A DNA stretch of 64,000 nt from Ancylobacter novellus (GTDB lineage: Bacteria > Pseudomonadota > Alphaproteobacteria > Rhizobiales > Methylopilaceae). The position numbers and the translations under genes are program-made. The stretch covers positions 1 through 64,000 of the forward strand of contig QFPN01000009.1 in the NCBI GenBank assembly GCA_003241695.1, read 5' to 3'. Numbering within the stretch: position 1 is the first letter of the stretch; each line of letters opens with the position of its first letter. Below the pieces are notes generated by a model. The model did not search any database, was not told the origin of the DNA, and saw nothing but the letters and a program-made list of their open reading frames with translations. Below are positions 16,087 to 24,973 of this stretch, one piece after another.

Positions 16087-16433
16087 GCTCGCGTAGCTTC
16101 GGCTTCGACTTCCTCCTCCGTCATCGGCTCGGCGTTTGAACCCGCCGACGACGAGGCCTTGTCGCCGACGCCGATATGGCGGTTTTCGAGCACTGTCTGA
16201 TAGGCGCGCAGGACCTGCCGGCTGAGATGCCTGGCGACGAAATCCTGCTCGTCTGGGGTGGCGGAGCCGTCTATCGCGTACAGCGCTTGTCGGGAGCCGG
16301 GGGCCAAATCCAGGAATGACCGCAGAGCAAGCCCTAGAACCTGAGAGCGAGGCCTATTTTCACGCTTCGCGGTGTCCCGAAAACGCGTCTCGAGCTCTTG
16401 GTCGACATGAGTGGAAACGGTCTGGCCAGCCAT
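16074..16433 (-). CDS. Ribbon-helix-helix-type antitoxin for the PIN toxin
   Basis: The start at 16433 follows an excellent ribosome site (GGAGGAGG). The N-terminus has the ribbon-helix-helix pattern: QTVSTHVDQELETRFRDTAK then RENRPRSQVLGLALRSFL. The C-terminal half (119 aa total), ending in MTEEEVEAEATRACRV, is acidic and likely wraps the toxin. The frame continues upstream to 16595 without homology. CTRTAG hexamers (CTGTAG, CTATAG) about 30 bases upstream of the gene are possible operator half-sites. Confidence 0.75.
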   Translation of the reverse strand: MAGQTVSTHVDQELETRFRDTAKRENRPRSQVLGLALRSFLDLAPGSRQALYAIDGSATPDEQDFVARHLSRQVLRAYQTVLENRHIGVGDKASSSAGSNAEPMTEEEVEAEATRACRV

Positions 16434-16696
16434 TTCCTCCTCCCTGGAGTAGAACCTATAGATCCTACAGATAGTGCTTGTCGCCTCATTTCGCAATGAT
16501 TGAGCGGCCCGCCGTTGGCGTTTCGGCCGACGAACATCACGCTTAGAAGCCGTCGGACCATGCGCAGCTACGGAACCGAGGCGCAACGAAATCAACGACT
16601 TAAAAGCGAAAGTGCCGACAAACTTCCCACATCACGACACTCCCGCGGTAGGAGCGGCAGGCATGGCGATGCGTCGGCGAACCCAGCCCGACGCCG

Positions 16697-17467
16697 TCAC
16701 GCGGCGCCCACGCTTCCTGCTGCGGGCGCATGCGCTTTGGGCGACACGCGGTCGAGCCACGCCAGGATCGCCGGTGGAGGCGGTTCGCCGGGGCCATCGC
16801 GCATGTCGAACAGGACCTGATCCTGAAGTTGGACGCGGCAGACCGTGAAGGCCTCCTTGGTCGTCCGACTGTTGTCGAACATGACCGTGGCGTCTGCGAC
16901 CGAAGCGGCGGCGCCGATCGCCTTCTGCGTCCGGGGAAACCGCTCGACCAATCTTGCGGCGTCGACTGCGTGCCCGCCTTGCTCGACCCTGGTCGAAACG
17001 CGAAGGATCGACAGGTGTTCATGGGTCAGTCCGACGAAGAACAGAACGACGAAGTAGCCGGCGGCCTGCATCTGCCGGATGAGGTCGATCTTCGACTCGA
17101 TCCTGCCATTCGGCTGTTCGCGCCAATGCGAAAACACCGTCTCCATCGCGAACGGGACCTTGCGCGCCATGGCCTGCGCGACGAAGGCCTCGACGCCCTT
17201 CTGCGCCACGGCCATCCAGCTGACATTGGTGTCGCGCAACGCCCTCGCCCAATCGGGCAGAGGGGACTGGGCTGCGACCTCTGGAAGGATCGACAGCATC
17301 ATCCGGTCGGCGTTGACGAGCGGGATCTGCAGTCTCGAGGCCAGGCGCTTGTACCAGAGAGTCGACTTGCCCGAACCGTTGTGGCCCGCAAGCACGACCG
17401 CGAGCGGCTTTCCGGAGGCCTTCTGCGTCCTCAGCACGTTCGATACGGCGCCGTCGAGGTCATTCAT
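16697..17467 (-). CDS. Zeta-toxin-like kinase
   Basis: A P-loop is present at residues 28-36 (AVVLAGHNGSGKSTLWYKRL), followed by PLVNADRM (the zeta-family DAD/NADR region) and the arginine-rich FFVGLTHEHLSILRVSTRV segment. This matches zeta toxins, which phosphorylate UDP-N-acetylglucosamine to block wall synthesis. The ATG at 17467 overlaps the preceding gene by four bases. The frame continues upstream to 18232, but that region is another gene read out of frame. The 256-aa size fits chromosomal zeta-like proteins. Confidence 0.85.
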   Translation of the reverse strand: MNDLDGAVSNVLRTQKASGKPLAVVLAGHNGSGKSTLWYKRLASRLQIPLVNADRMMLSILPEVAAQSPLPDWARALRDTNVSWMAVAQKGVEAFVAQAMARKVPFAMETVFSHWREQPNGRIESKIDLIRQMQAAGYFVVLFFVGLTHEHLSILRVSTRVEQGGHAVDAARLVERFPRTQKAIGAAASVADATVMFDNSRTTKEAFTVCRVQLQDQVLFDMRDGPGEPPPPAILAWLDRVSPKAHAPAAGSVGAA

Positions 17468-17943
17468 TCGATGACCTTGAACTCGCCTCCCTCGAACGTG
17501 CCGCGCTGGCTGACGCCGTTGACGACGCGAATGAGCTGGTTCGGGTGCGTCGGATCGACCGCGTAGAGGGGCACTCCCTTGCGCTGATTGATCCTGACGC
17601 CCGGCGACGTCAGGATCGCCGCGCCGCGCTCCAGCGCCGCTTGTCCATCCGCGATGTTGCGCGCCACGACGACGCGATCCGCCTGAGGCGCGTTCAAGGT
17701 TACGGATCCGAAGCGCACGCGTGTCAGCGCCGGCTCGAAGCCGTCGAGCGTGGACGGTCTTGCGACAGTTTCGATCTCGATCATGGCGGCAGGCGGCTTG
17801 CCGCCTGGCTTGCCGCCTGGCTTGGCCTTCGGCCTGGCGACGATCTTGACGCTCGCCTTCCCGCCCTGCTTCCCGATCAGCAGTCGCCTGCGTCGACGCT
17901 GCGCGGCCGGCGCCGTTAACGAGGAGTGTGCTCTTTTGACCAT
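17464..17943 (-). CDS. Upstream partner of the zeta toxin (possible antitoxin), 159 aa
   Basis: It overlaps the zeta gene by four bases. The N-terminal 50 residues are extremely basic with a GGKPGGKPP repeat encoded by duplicated GGCGGCAAGCC-like units. The rest (IEIETVARPSTLDGFEPALT, then RVRFGSVTLNAPQADRVVVA) forms a compact domain ending in GTFEGGEFKVIE. It does not resemble the classic epsilon antitoxin. A non-canonical antitoxin or DNA-binding autoregulator is plausible. A later start at Met54 would remove the basic tail. Confidence 0.6.
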   Translation of the reverse strand: MVKRAHSSLTAPAAQRRRRRLLIGKQGGKASVKIVARPKAKPGGKPGGKPPAAMIEIETVARPSTLDGFEPALTRVRFGSVTLNAPQADRVVVARNIADGQAALERGAAILTSPGVRINQRKGVPLYAVDPTHPNQLIRVVNGVSQRGTFEGGEFKVIE

Positions 17944-18228
17944 GGGTCAAAATAGGGGCGCCGGGGCGGTTTCGACAAGAACGCCCGTGGCTTGCACGCG
18001 CAAAAACCGCAACTGCGTTTATTGGGTCTCGCCGACTTGAGCCGCCTCCGGCCATTGGCCGGTCGCGTTGCGGCGCTCGCGGCGACGAAACCATGCGACG
18101 ACGGTCGTTCTGCGCGGCCGAGAACGCTCCGCGCAAAGCGCGGAAAAATGAACAGACATCGGCCGTAACGGAAGCAAACAGCAAATTAGCGTCTGTCACT
18201 CCGTATTCCAGGTCTGGCGCATATCTGA

Positions 18229-18255
18229 CCATTGATAACTAACAATTATCGATGG
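18229..18255. promoter_or_regulatory. Operator-like inverted repeat between zeta module and next gene
   Basis: CCATTGATAA and TTATCGATGG flank CTAACAA, giving ten-base arms with one mismatch. It lies in the 397-base divergent gap between the zeta module (minus) and the gene at 18341 (plus). The rest of the gap holds no gene that I can support. Confidence 0.45.
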
Positions 18256-18340
18256 TGATGGACGGGGGCGCGCAAATCAGATTCTGATCGCCGGCGCAGC
18301 GGCCCGAAAAGCCGCGTTTTTCGGCCTTCGCGAGGATCAG

Positions 18341-19447
18341 ATGACTGCGCCGACGCCCGAGAACGATCCCGCAGATCACGCTGTCCCCAACGACCCCGCT
18401 GGCGCCGCGGCCGCGAATGATCCTGCAGACGCCGGCCCCGCGGCTGGGCCCGCCGCCCCGTCGCCCGTCGAGCCGGCCGCCAGGCCGAGGAACATTCGCG
18501 CGCGGGCCAACCTCGTGCCGCATCTGCGCGTGCCGTGGACCGATCCGCGGGCGCTCGCCGCGCCGGCCCAGAACATGGTCTGGCAAGGCGAGGATCCCGA
18601 GCACGCCTGGATCGCCGAGGCGACCGCCAAGATCGGCGACTGGCGATCGTTCACGCGCAGCGTCTATCTGCGCTGGGCGCTCACCATCAACGCGAGCGTC
18701 CTGGCCGAAGGGCATTATCGTGGCCCGGCCGCCGGCCAGGCGCTGGTCGTCAACACGCTCAGGGTTCGTGGCGGGGTTCCGCGCCAGACCGAGATCGCGC
18801 GCTGGCCAGGACCTGAAGCCGCCGATGTCTACGCCGAGATCACGCCGCTGAGCGCAGCCTATGGCGTCGCTGACCTCTACGGGGCGCTCGAAGACGTCAT
18901 CTTCGAGCTCTACGAGATCGTCCTGACGCATCACCCCGACCTCCTGATGCATGGGCCGGCGTTCCGGGATCTGCGCGCCATGCGCGACCGGCGCGGCGAC
19001 AGCGCCGAGGCCGAGGAGCAGTGGCGGGCGGCCTGGACCGAGCGCTTGGCCAAATGGCGCCATGACAAGGCGTTTCTCGGCCTGCACCGCAATCTGCTGA
19101 CCCTGTTCGAGCACGCCAGGCTTCAGCGGCCGAGCCAGTACCAGCACACCGACGTCGCCGACTGGGCTCGCACGCTCGAGATGATCGGAGAGCTCCGCCA
19201 TCACGTCACGCACGGCATGGCCACGGTCTCCGAGAAGCTCGCCCGGCTCAGCAACATGCCGACGTCGCTGACCTTCGATTTCGTCGCGGGCGCGACGCTG
19301 GAGGTCAGTCTTCATCATCTGCAGTCGGTCGAGCTGTTCTGCGAGCAATTGCTGACCGCGATCAACCTGTCGCTGATGGAGAGGGCGATGGGTCCGCTCC
19401 GCAATATCGTCGCGCCGCCGGAGCCGGCGCCGCCACGGGCGCAGTGA
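18341..19447 (+). CDS. Conserved-looking helical protein with HEPN-like motif
   Basis: The first 50 residues are a low-complexity Ala/Pro/Asp tail; the remainder is helical. RHHVTH at 286-291 (MIGELRHHVTHGMATVSEKL) fits R-x4-H of HEPN domains, and the surrounding helices are compatible, but the motif is short. There is no recognised family. Codon use matches neighbours, so it is expressed DNA rather than a remnant. It is downstream of an operator-like repeat and upstream of a recombinase gene, alone on its strand. A HEPN or abortive-infection role is only a suggestion. Confidence 0.6.
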   Translation: MTAPTPENDPADHAVPNDPAGAAAANDPADAGPAAGPAAPSPVEPAARPRNIRARANLVPHLRVPWTDPRALAAPAQNMVWQGEDPEHAWIAEATAKIGDWRSFTRSVYLRWALTINASVLAEGHYRGPAAGQALVVNTLRVRGGVPRQTEIARWPGPEAADVYAEITPLSAAYGVADLYGALEDVIFELYEIVLTHHPDLLMHGPAFRDLRAMRDRRGDSAEAEEQWRAAWTERLAKWRHDKAFLGLHRNLLTLFEHARLQRPSQYQHTDVADWARTLEMIGELRHHVTHGMATVSEKLARLSNMPTSLTFDFVAGATLEVSLHHLQSVELFCEQLLTAINLSLMERAMGPLRNIVAPPEPAPPRAQ

Positions 19448-19792
19448 CGGTGGCCGAGGATCGCACAGTCGAAGGGACGACTGTCGCCCGAACTTGCGCG
19501 GAGCCGATGTCTCCTCCCCTTCCCCGCAGGCAGCTTCGTCCGATCGGCGGCGTCTTGATCGGCGCGTCGACATCCGTGAGACGGCGGCGTCGCGGGAGTG
19601 AGAAAGGTTCCGGCGGCGCGCGAGGTCTCATTGTCCGCAGAGGCGCGCGACCGGCCGGTCCGGTCTTGGCGGGGTCGAAGCGCTTCGATCACGCAAGCGA
19701 CGTCGCGCGTAGACTGGCGGGGCACGCGAAGCGCCCTCCCCTGCCCCGCATGCCGATCGTGTCAACATTGAACCGGCGTCTGATCCAAGTAA

Positions 19793-19821
19793 TTGATAGA
19801 AAACAAGAAAAGGGATCTTAT
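19793..19821 (+). promoter_or_regulatory. Candidate promoter for the tyrosine recombinase gene
   Basis: TTGATA (19793-19798) and TCTTAT (19816-19821) are separated by 17 bases in an A/T-rich island about 100 bases before the recombinase start. The rest of 19448-19919 shows no gene. Confidence 0.4.
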
Positions 19822-19919
19822 AAACTTACCGGAAAGGGTTTGCGGCTAGGCTTCCGGCCTGTGTGGACCATGATCGGCAGCCTTTGGTCGGCTGGCGTTC
19901 CGTCAGACAGGAGTGCTGG

Positions 19920-21119
19920 ATGAGCGACGAGCCAGCGCAGGCATCCGAAAACATGGCCGGTTCGATCCGGTCGGCGGGGCAGCTTCCGGTCCGGCATGGC
20001 GATAGCCATCTCGACGCGCTGTCGGCGATCCTTCCGGTCGACCGGCATGGCGAAACGGACGCCGTTCTGGCGCGGGCCGACATCGCCACGCTGCGTCATC
20101 TGGCGCACAAGGGCATGGGGGCGAACACGCTTCGGGCGATGGTGTCCGACCTCGCCTATCTCGAGGCCTGGTCCCGCGCCGCCGACCAGCGTCCGCTCGA
20201 TTGGCCTGTCGATGAGGCGACGGTCCTGAGCTTCATCGCCCACCATCTCTGGGATCCAGCCGAGCGAGAGCGTGATCCCCGACACGGCATGCCCGTTGCG
20301 GTGGAGCGAAGGATGCGCGCCGACGGACGGCTGAGGGTGTCCGGGCCACATGCGATCTCGACGGTTCGGCGGCGGCTGGCGCTCTGGGCGACGCTACACC
20401 GCTGGCGCGCCGTCGAAGGCCCCTTCCGGAAGCCGACCGTCAGGAACGCGCTGCGGCTGGCGGCGCTGGCGGCCGAACGTCCGCGGGGCCGGAAGAGCGC
20501 GCAGGCCGTGACGCGCGACGTTCTCGATTGTCTCGTCGCGACTTGCGCGGAAGACAGCCTCGTCGACAAGCGCGACCGCGCCCTCCTCCTGATCGCGTTC
20601 GGATCCGGCGGCCGCCGTCGATCCGAAGTCGCCAGGCTCGCGGTCGAAGATCTGGTCGAGCGGCCGTCGACGCCCTCGCGTCGCGACGACCCGACCGCCC
20701 CTCGCCTTCGCTCGCTCGCCATTCGGCTTGGGCGAACCAAGACGGCGTCAGCGGAAAAGGACGAGCGCGTCGTGACGGTCGGCCGGCCGGTGGACGCGCT
20801 GTCTGACTGGATGACGGCGGCGCGGATCTCGTCCGGCCCGATCTTCCGAAAGATCGATCGCTGGGAGCGGGTCGGCGATGCCGCGCTCGACCCTCAATCC
20901 GTCAATGCGATCCTGAAGCGCCGGTGCCGGCTCGCCGGTCTCGACGACGTTCAGTTTTCCGCTCACGGCCTTCGCTCGGGCTATCTGACGGAAGCCGCGC
21001 GACAAGGCGTGCCGTTGGTCGAAGCGATGCGACAGACGCGGCATCGCTCGATGCAGCAGGCCAGCGCCTATTATAATGAGGTCGAGATCGAGCGCGGCGA
21101 GTCCGCCCGTCTCGGCTGA
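19920..21119 (+). CDS. Tyrosine site-specific recombinase
   Basis: The 399-aa protein has the catalytic set of phage-integrase-type recombinases: Arg in LIAFGSGGRRRSEVARL, HxxR in FSAHGLRSGYLTEAA, a second His in RQTRHRSMQQ and the nucleophile Tyr in SAYYNEVE. An N-terminal SAM-like DNA-binding region is present (HKGMGANTLRAMVSDLAYLE). The start at 19920 follows a GACAGGAG ribosome site. Located between toxin modules and the replication locus, it may resolve plasmid multimers or be the integrase of a decayed element. A palindrome 15 bases after the stop could be its core site. Confidence 0.85.
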   Translation: MSDEPAQASENMAGSIRSAGQLPVRHGDSHLDALSAILPVDRHGETDAVLARADIATLRHLAHKGMGANTLRAMVSDLAYLEAWSRAADQRPLDWPVDEATVLSFIAHHLWDPAERERDPRHGMPVAVERRMRADGRLRVSGPHAISTVRRRLALWATLHRWRAVEGPFRKPTVRNALRLAALAAERPRGRKSAQAVTRDVLDCLVATCAEDSLVDKRDRALLLIAFGSGGRRRSEVARLAVEDLVERPSTPSRRDDPTAPRLRSLAIRLGRTKTASAEKDERVVTVGRPVDALSDWMTAARISSGPIFRKIDRWERVGDAALDPQSVNAILKRRCRLAGLDDVQFSAHGLRSGYLTEAARQGVPLVEAMRQTRHRSMQQASAYYNEVEIERGESARLG

Positions 21120-21133
21120 CCATGTCGGCTGAT

Positions 21134-21156
21134 AAAGTTGCCGGCCCGGCAACTTT
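21134..21156. repeat. Perfect palindrome 1 (AGTTGCCGG core)
   Basis: AAAGTTGCCGG and CCGGCAACTTT flank a single C (11-base perfect arms). The same core recurs at 21242-21266. It lies 15 bases after the recombinase stop and upstream of repABC. It could be a recombinase core, a partition-type site or a hairpin. Confidence 0.7.
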
Positions 21157-21241
21157 GCAAAGCCCCCCCCTCGCCTTTCGCTGGGCCGGTCGACCCGGAC
21201 GAACCCGCGGTGAGCGCGTCGGCGCACAGTCGCCGAGATCC

Positions 21242-21266
21242 CAGAGTTGCCGGACCGGCAACTCTG
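21242..21266. repeat. Perfect palindrome 2 (AGTTGCCGG core)
   Basis: CAGAGTTGCCGG and CCGGCAACTCTG flank a single A (12-base perfect arms). It shares the 19-base core AGTTGCCGG-N-CCGGCAACT with palindrome 1, centred 109 bases away, while the outer bases co-vary. Covariation around a conserved core points to selection for the symmetric site itself. Confidence 0.7.
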
Positions 21267-21524
21267 AACGGGCCGCGGGGCATGCCCGTCCGCGTCTAGG
21301 TGACAGAGGCGCTCCTGCCTGCTGCGCCCAGGACCATCAGCAGCGGCTCACCGGCTGTCACACGCCGATCTGTCATGGCGAACCGCCGTCACCTCGCCCT
21401 GTCTGACGCTATCTTGGGTGCTTCTCGGCGCGGTCAGCGCCGCTCCGAGATCGGCCTCCCCGAAAGGCGGTTTCGTCTCGCTGCAGGTTCTCGCTATCCT
21501 CGCGGAGCATGATGGGAGGCGCCG

Positions 21525-21803
21525 GTGCAGCTGTCCGACTCGGACTATTACACTCTCGACCATTTCATCCTGGCGGTTCTGACACGCGTGCGCGACGGCC
21601 ACTGTTCGGCAGGCGAGGGCCGATCTTCAATCATGCATGCCCTGTCGGCCTGGGATCAGGGAAACGCGCAGGAGTTTGCTCCCTGGATGGAGCTGCAGAT
21701 GGAAGAGTGGGGCCGAGACGGCGGCTATTTTTGCATGACGCGCACGATGCGCGAGCCGGCTTTCGGCGAGGTCGCGGTGACGAAACGCTGTCCATCAGAA
21801 TAG
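21525..21803 (+). CDS. Small acidic protein near repABC, unknown function (92 aa)
   Basis: A GTG start follows a clear GGGAGG ribosome site at about five bases. The sequence reads like a folded protein: LSDSDYYTLDHFILAVLTRV, then GEGRSSIMHALSAWDQGNAQ and EFAPWMELQMEEW. The composition is acidic and aromatic-rich, unlike shadow frames. I cannot name a family. It sits alone between the paired palindromes and the repA leader, so a plasmid-maintenance role is possible. Confidence 0.55.
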   Translation: MQLSDSDYYTLDHFILAVLTRVRDGHCSAGEGRSSIMHALSAWDQGNAQEFAPWMELQMEEWGRDGGYFCMTRTMREPAFGEVAVTKRCPSE

Positions 21804-22693
21804 CCGGGATCGTGTTGTCGACGCCGTGGGTGTCAAACGATCGGCGACGGTCGAGTCTATCCGCCGGCGGCAAGCCTGGTCCGACGTGGTCCTCCTGCCC
21901 GCTCTCGACACGGGGCGACTGGGGCGCCCCCCGCATCCTGCGTGGGCCGACCTACTTGCCCGCACCAGCGCGCCGCCGAACTGCCGAAGCCCACGAAGCG
22001 CGTGTAGAGCGGTGTCTCCTGCTGCCGACCAGCCGCACGATCAGTATGGAAGTGTCGCCCCCTCTCGACGGACGCCGCGATGCTGTGGAAGTCATCGGAC
22101 AGGACGACGCGACCTCTCGATCGATGCCGGCCGGCGCGGCCCCTATCCGAGCGCCGAAGGGCTTCGACAGAAGCTTCTTGCAGCGAGCAGGACCGCACGG
22201 TGTGTGCGGTTGATGCGATCGAGTAAAAGGGGAGGGGGCGAGCATCTCTGATCTCGATCGGCACGCTTCAGGATCGATGGCGCGCTGCGCCGAGCCCGAT
22301 GCGAATGTAAGGTTCGCGCCGCAGGAGGTGCGAATGCTTCATATGGCCGGGGTCCAGTCTCAGGGTTCGGGTTGCCGAACCAGCGACGTGGCGCTCGTGA
22401 TCGGGCATCGTGGCGCGCGGCTTGTGGCAAAACCGGACGTCTGATCGAGCTTTGAAGCGGCCGGATGTCCACGTTGCGTCGTGGACGATGCGGGGCAGGC
22501 GAGGGCGGCGCCACGCGTCATCTGACGATCACGCTCAGGGCTCAGTCTGGCGGTCGATGTTCCCCGGAGATCTCAGGCGCTGCGTTAAGATCTCGTTAAC
22601 CTATTCGCACTTTTCCAACGCGTCAGAATCGGGCACGTTAGGAACGGCAAAACGCTCGAAAGACGCGTTTCGCCGTTCATACGCGGGGCTCAC
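21804..22693. promoter_or_regulatory. repABC leader region with symmetric sites
   Basis: No gene is supported in these 890 bases. A 16-base symmetric site GTTCGGGTTGCCGAAC (22365-22380; six-base arms, GTT...AAC ends as in repABC parS-type sites) and a GTTAA/TTAAC inverted repeat at 22584-22600 lie upstream of repA. RepA/RepB autoregulation and partition sites are expected here; the exact assignments are inference. Confidence 0.45.
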
Positions 22694-23899
22694 GTGGACA
22701 CAACGATCAGCACACGCTCTGCCAAACGAGCGATTCACGAGCTCGTCGGCGCGCATGCGCGTGAGCTGTCGGAGAAGCTCCAGGCTCATCGCCATCAGTT
22801 GTTCCCGCCCGATTCGCGAAAGAACCTGCGTTCGTTCGCCTCGAGCGAAGCCGCGAAGCTCATCGGCGTCAATGACGCCTATCTCAGAAAGCTGTCGCTG
22901 GAAGGGAAGGGGCCTTCGGTCGACGTCAGCGCCAATGGCCGCCGATCCTACAGCCTCGACGACATCCAGGCGTTCCGGGAGCTGCTCGACGCGGGACCGC
23001 GCGCGGACCGTCGCTACGTTCCCAAGCGCACCGGTGGTGAGCACCTTCAAGTCATAACCGTGGTCAACTTCAAGGGCGGTTCAGGTAAGACCACGACCGC
23101 GGCCCACCTCGCGCAGCATCTTGCGCTCCACGGCTATCGCACGCTCGCGGTCGACCTCGATCCGCAGGCGTCGCTCTCGGCGCTTCACGGCGTGCAGCCG
23201 GAATTCGACGTCGGCGACAACGAGACCCTCTATGGCGCAATCCGCTACGACGGCGATCGCCGCCCGCTGAAGGACGTCATCCGGCGGACCTATTTCGCCA
23301 ATCTCGATCTGGTGCCCGGCAATCTGGAGCTCATGGAGTTCGAGCACGACACGCCGCGCCATCTCGCCAAGGGCGGCGCCTCGGGCATGTTCTTCACGCG
23401 CATGGATGAGGCTCTGGCGAGCGTCTCCGACGATTACGACGTGGTCGTCATCGATTGCCCGCCTCAGCTCGGCTTCCTGACGATGTCCGCGCTCTGCGCG
23501 GCGACCGCAGTCCTCGTCACCGTCCATCCGCAGATGCTCGACGTGATGTCGATGTGCCAGTTCCTGCTGATGACGTCCGAACTGCTCGGCGTTGTGGCGA
23601 ACGCCGGCGGCGAGATGGGCTACGACTGGATGCGCTATCTCGTGACTCGCTTCGAGCCGGGCGATGGCCCCCAGAAGCAGATGGTGTCGTTCATGCGCTC
23701 GCTGTTCGGCGAGAACGTGCTGAACCACGAGATGCTGAAATCTACCGCCATCTCCGATGCGGGCATCACCAAGCAAACGCTCTATGAGGTGAGCCGCGAC
23801 CAGTTCACGCGCGCGACTTATGACCGGGCGCGTGAAGCCCTCGACAACGTCAATGGCGAGATCGAGGGACTGATCCGCGGCGCCTGGGGGAGAGCCTGA
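22694..23899 (+). CDS. repA: RepA (ParA-type partition ATPase of repABC)
   Basis: The deviant Walker A is at residues 127-135 (VNFKGGSGKTTTAAHLAQHL), followed by AVDLDPQAS (A') and the Walker B YDVVVIDCPPQLGFLT. The N-terminal 110 residues include an HTH-like block (SSEAAKLIGVNDAYLRKLSL) and SYSLDDIQAFRELL typical of RepA proteins. RepA and RepB segregate the replicon, and RepA also represses the operon. The 401-aa length is typical. Its stop overlaps the repB start, the usual coupling. Confidence 0.93.
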   Translation: MDTTISTRSAKRAIHELVGAHARELSEKLQAHRHQLFPPDSRKNLRSFASSEAAKLIGVNDAYLRKLSLEGKGPSVDVSANGRRSYSLDDIQAFRELLDAGPRADRRYVPKRTGGEHLQVITVVNFKGGSGKTTTAAHLAQHLALHGYRTLAVDLDPQASLSALHGVQPEFDVGDNETLYGAIRYDGDRRPLKDVIRRTYFANLDLVPGNLELMEFEHDTPRHLAKGGASGMFFTRMDEALASVSDDYDVVVIDCPPQLGFLTMSALCAATAVLVTVHPQMLDVMSMCQFLLMTSELLGVVANAGGEMGYDWMRYLVTRFEPGDGPQKQMVSFMRSLFGENVLNHEMLKSTAISDAGITKQTLYEVSRDQFTRATYDRAREALDNVNGEIEGLIRGAWGRA

Positions 23900-24876
23900 T
23901 GGCCCGGAAAAACCTCCTCGCGGGCCTGATCGCTCCACAGGCCGACCAGTCGAGCGAGCCGGCCATACAGCCTCGGCCCGTCGAACTCGTCGGCGCAAGC
24001 GCGCTCGGGGGCGCCCGGGGCGCGATCGGCGCCGTCAGCCGTTCGATTGAGCAGCTGAAGTCCCAAACGATCGTCGAGCTTCCCGTCGATCAGATCGATC
24101 CGTCGTTCGTGTCCGATCGGCTCGACGGCGGCGCGGCGAGCCAAGCCAACCTCACGGCGCTGATCCAGGAGCATGGCCAGCAGGTGCCGATCCTGGTCCG
24201 TCCTCACCCGCAGGAGGAAGGGCGCTATCAGGTCGTTTACGGTCACCGTCGACTTCGGGCGGCGGCGTCGCTCGGCCGTCCGGTCAAGGCTGTTATTAGA
24301 CGGCTCAGCGACGACGAGCTGGTGGTTGCGCAGGGCCAGGAGAATTCGGCGCGCGCCGACCTCACCTATATTGAGCGGGCGCTGTTTGCGACCGCGCTCG
24401 AGGAGCGAGGCTTCGAGCGCTCGATCATCATGGCGGCGCTGTCTGTCGACAAGTTTGGCCTCTCCAAGCTCATCGGCTCCGCGACCAAAATTCCGCGCGA
24501 CATCATTTCGGCGGTCGGGCCCGCGCCTGGCGTAGGTCGTGACAAGTGGCAAGCCTTGGCGGCGCTGCTCGACGCTCCGGGAGCCGTCGAGAAGGCGAGG
24601 GCGCTGACCGAGACCCTGGCGTCCTCGGACAAACTGTCCGAGGAGCGATTTCGTGAGCTGATGCTGGGGTTGGAACCGCGGCCCGAGCCCAAGGCGGCGA
24701 CGGAAGAGCCGACGTTCACGGCTCCGTCCGGCCGCAAGGTCGCGGTGCTCCGCGACGCCGGCAGCCATTCGAATGTGAGGATCGACAAGCGGACGTCGCC
24801 GGGGTTCGGCGAGTTCCTGTTCGAGCGCCTCCCTGAACTCTACGCAGCCTACGAAAAGGCCGCGAAGGGCAAGTGA
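23899..24876 (+). CDS. repB: RepB (ParB-type partition protein)
   Basis: The 325-aa protein has the ParB/Srx CTPase signature GRYQVVYGHRRLRAAASLGR, preceded by the repB-type VELPVDQIDPSFVSDRL segment. The HTH region DLTYIERALFATALEERGFE, then LSVDKFGLSKLIGSA, binds parS. The C-terminus has a dimerisation segment. It overlaps the repA stop by one base. With RepA it ensures partition of the low-copy replicon; candidate sites lie in the leader and paired palindromes. Confidence 0.92.
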   Translation: MARKNLLAGLIAPQADQSSEPAIQPRPVELVGASALGGARGAIGAVSRSIEQLKSQTIVELPVDQIDPSFVSDRLDGGAASQANLTALIQEHGQQVPILVRPHPQEEGRYQVVYGHRRLRAAASLGRPVKAVIRRLSDDELVVAQGQENSARADLTYIERALFATALEERGFERSIIMAALSVDKFGLSKLIGSATKIPRDIISAVGPAPGVGRDKWQALAALLDAPGAVEKARALTETLASSDKLSEERFRELMLGLEPRPEPKAATEEPTFTAPSGRKVAVLRDAGSHSNVRIDKRTSPGFGEFLFERLPELYAAYEKAAKGK

Positions 24877-24915
24877 ACCGCGTCGTCTGAAACCCCGAAC
24901 GGAGATCAAAAGGCA

Positions 24916-24967
24916 AAAGAAAAAGGCCCCCGAAACGGCGTTCGGAAGCCCCTTTCTCATTCCTGGC
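24916..24967 (-). ncRNA. Antisense ctRNA (incA-type) in the repB-repC gap
   Basis: On the minus strand a ten-pair stem (GGCUUCCGAA with UUCGGGGGCC, two G-U pairs, loop CGCCGU; 24925-24950) is followed by a T-rich tail (complement of AAAAGAAAAA, 24916-24924), a textbook intrinsic terminator. A promoter with correct spacing lies just upstream (24974-25002), predicting a transcript of about 52 nt. This is the location, orientation and size of repABC ctRNAs, which inhibit repC translation/transcription and set copy number and incompatibility. The 5' end is inferred. Confidence 0.82.
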
Positions 24968-24973
24968 AGTCTG

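Noticed and set aside
17468..18232. N-terminal extension of the zeta frame
   Set aside because: Reads another coding gene out of frame; homology starts at the Met at 17467.
18239..19573. Long minus-strand open frame (444 aa)
   Set aside because: It is the mirror of the plus-strand gene 18341-19447; composition is repetitive Arg/Gln/Asp-rich with no motif, and the plus strand has better coding character.
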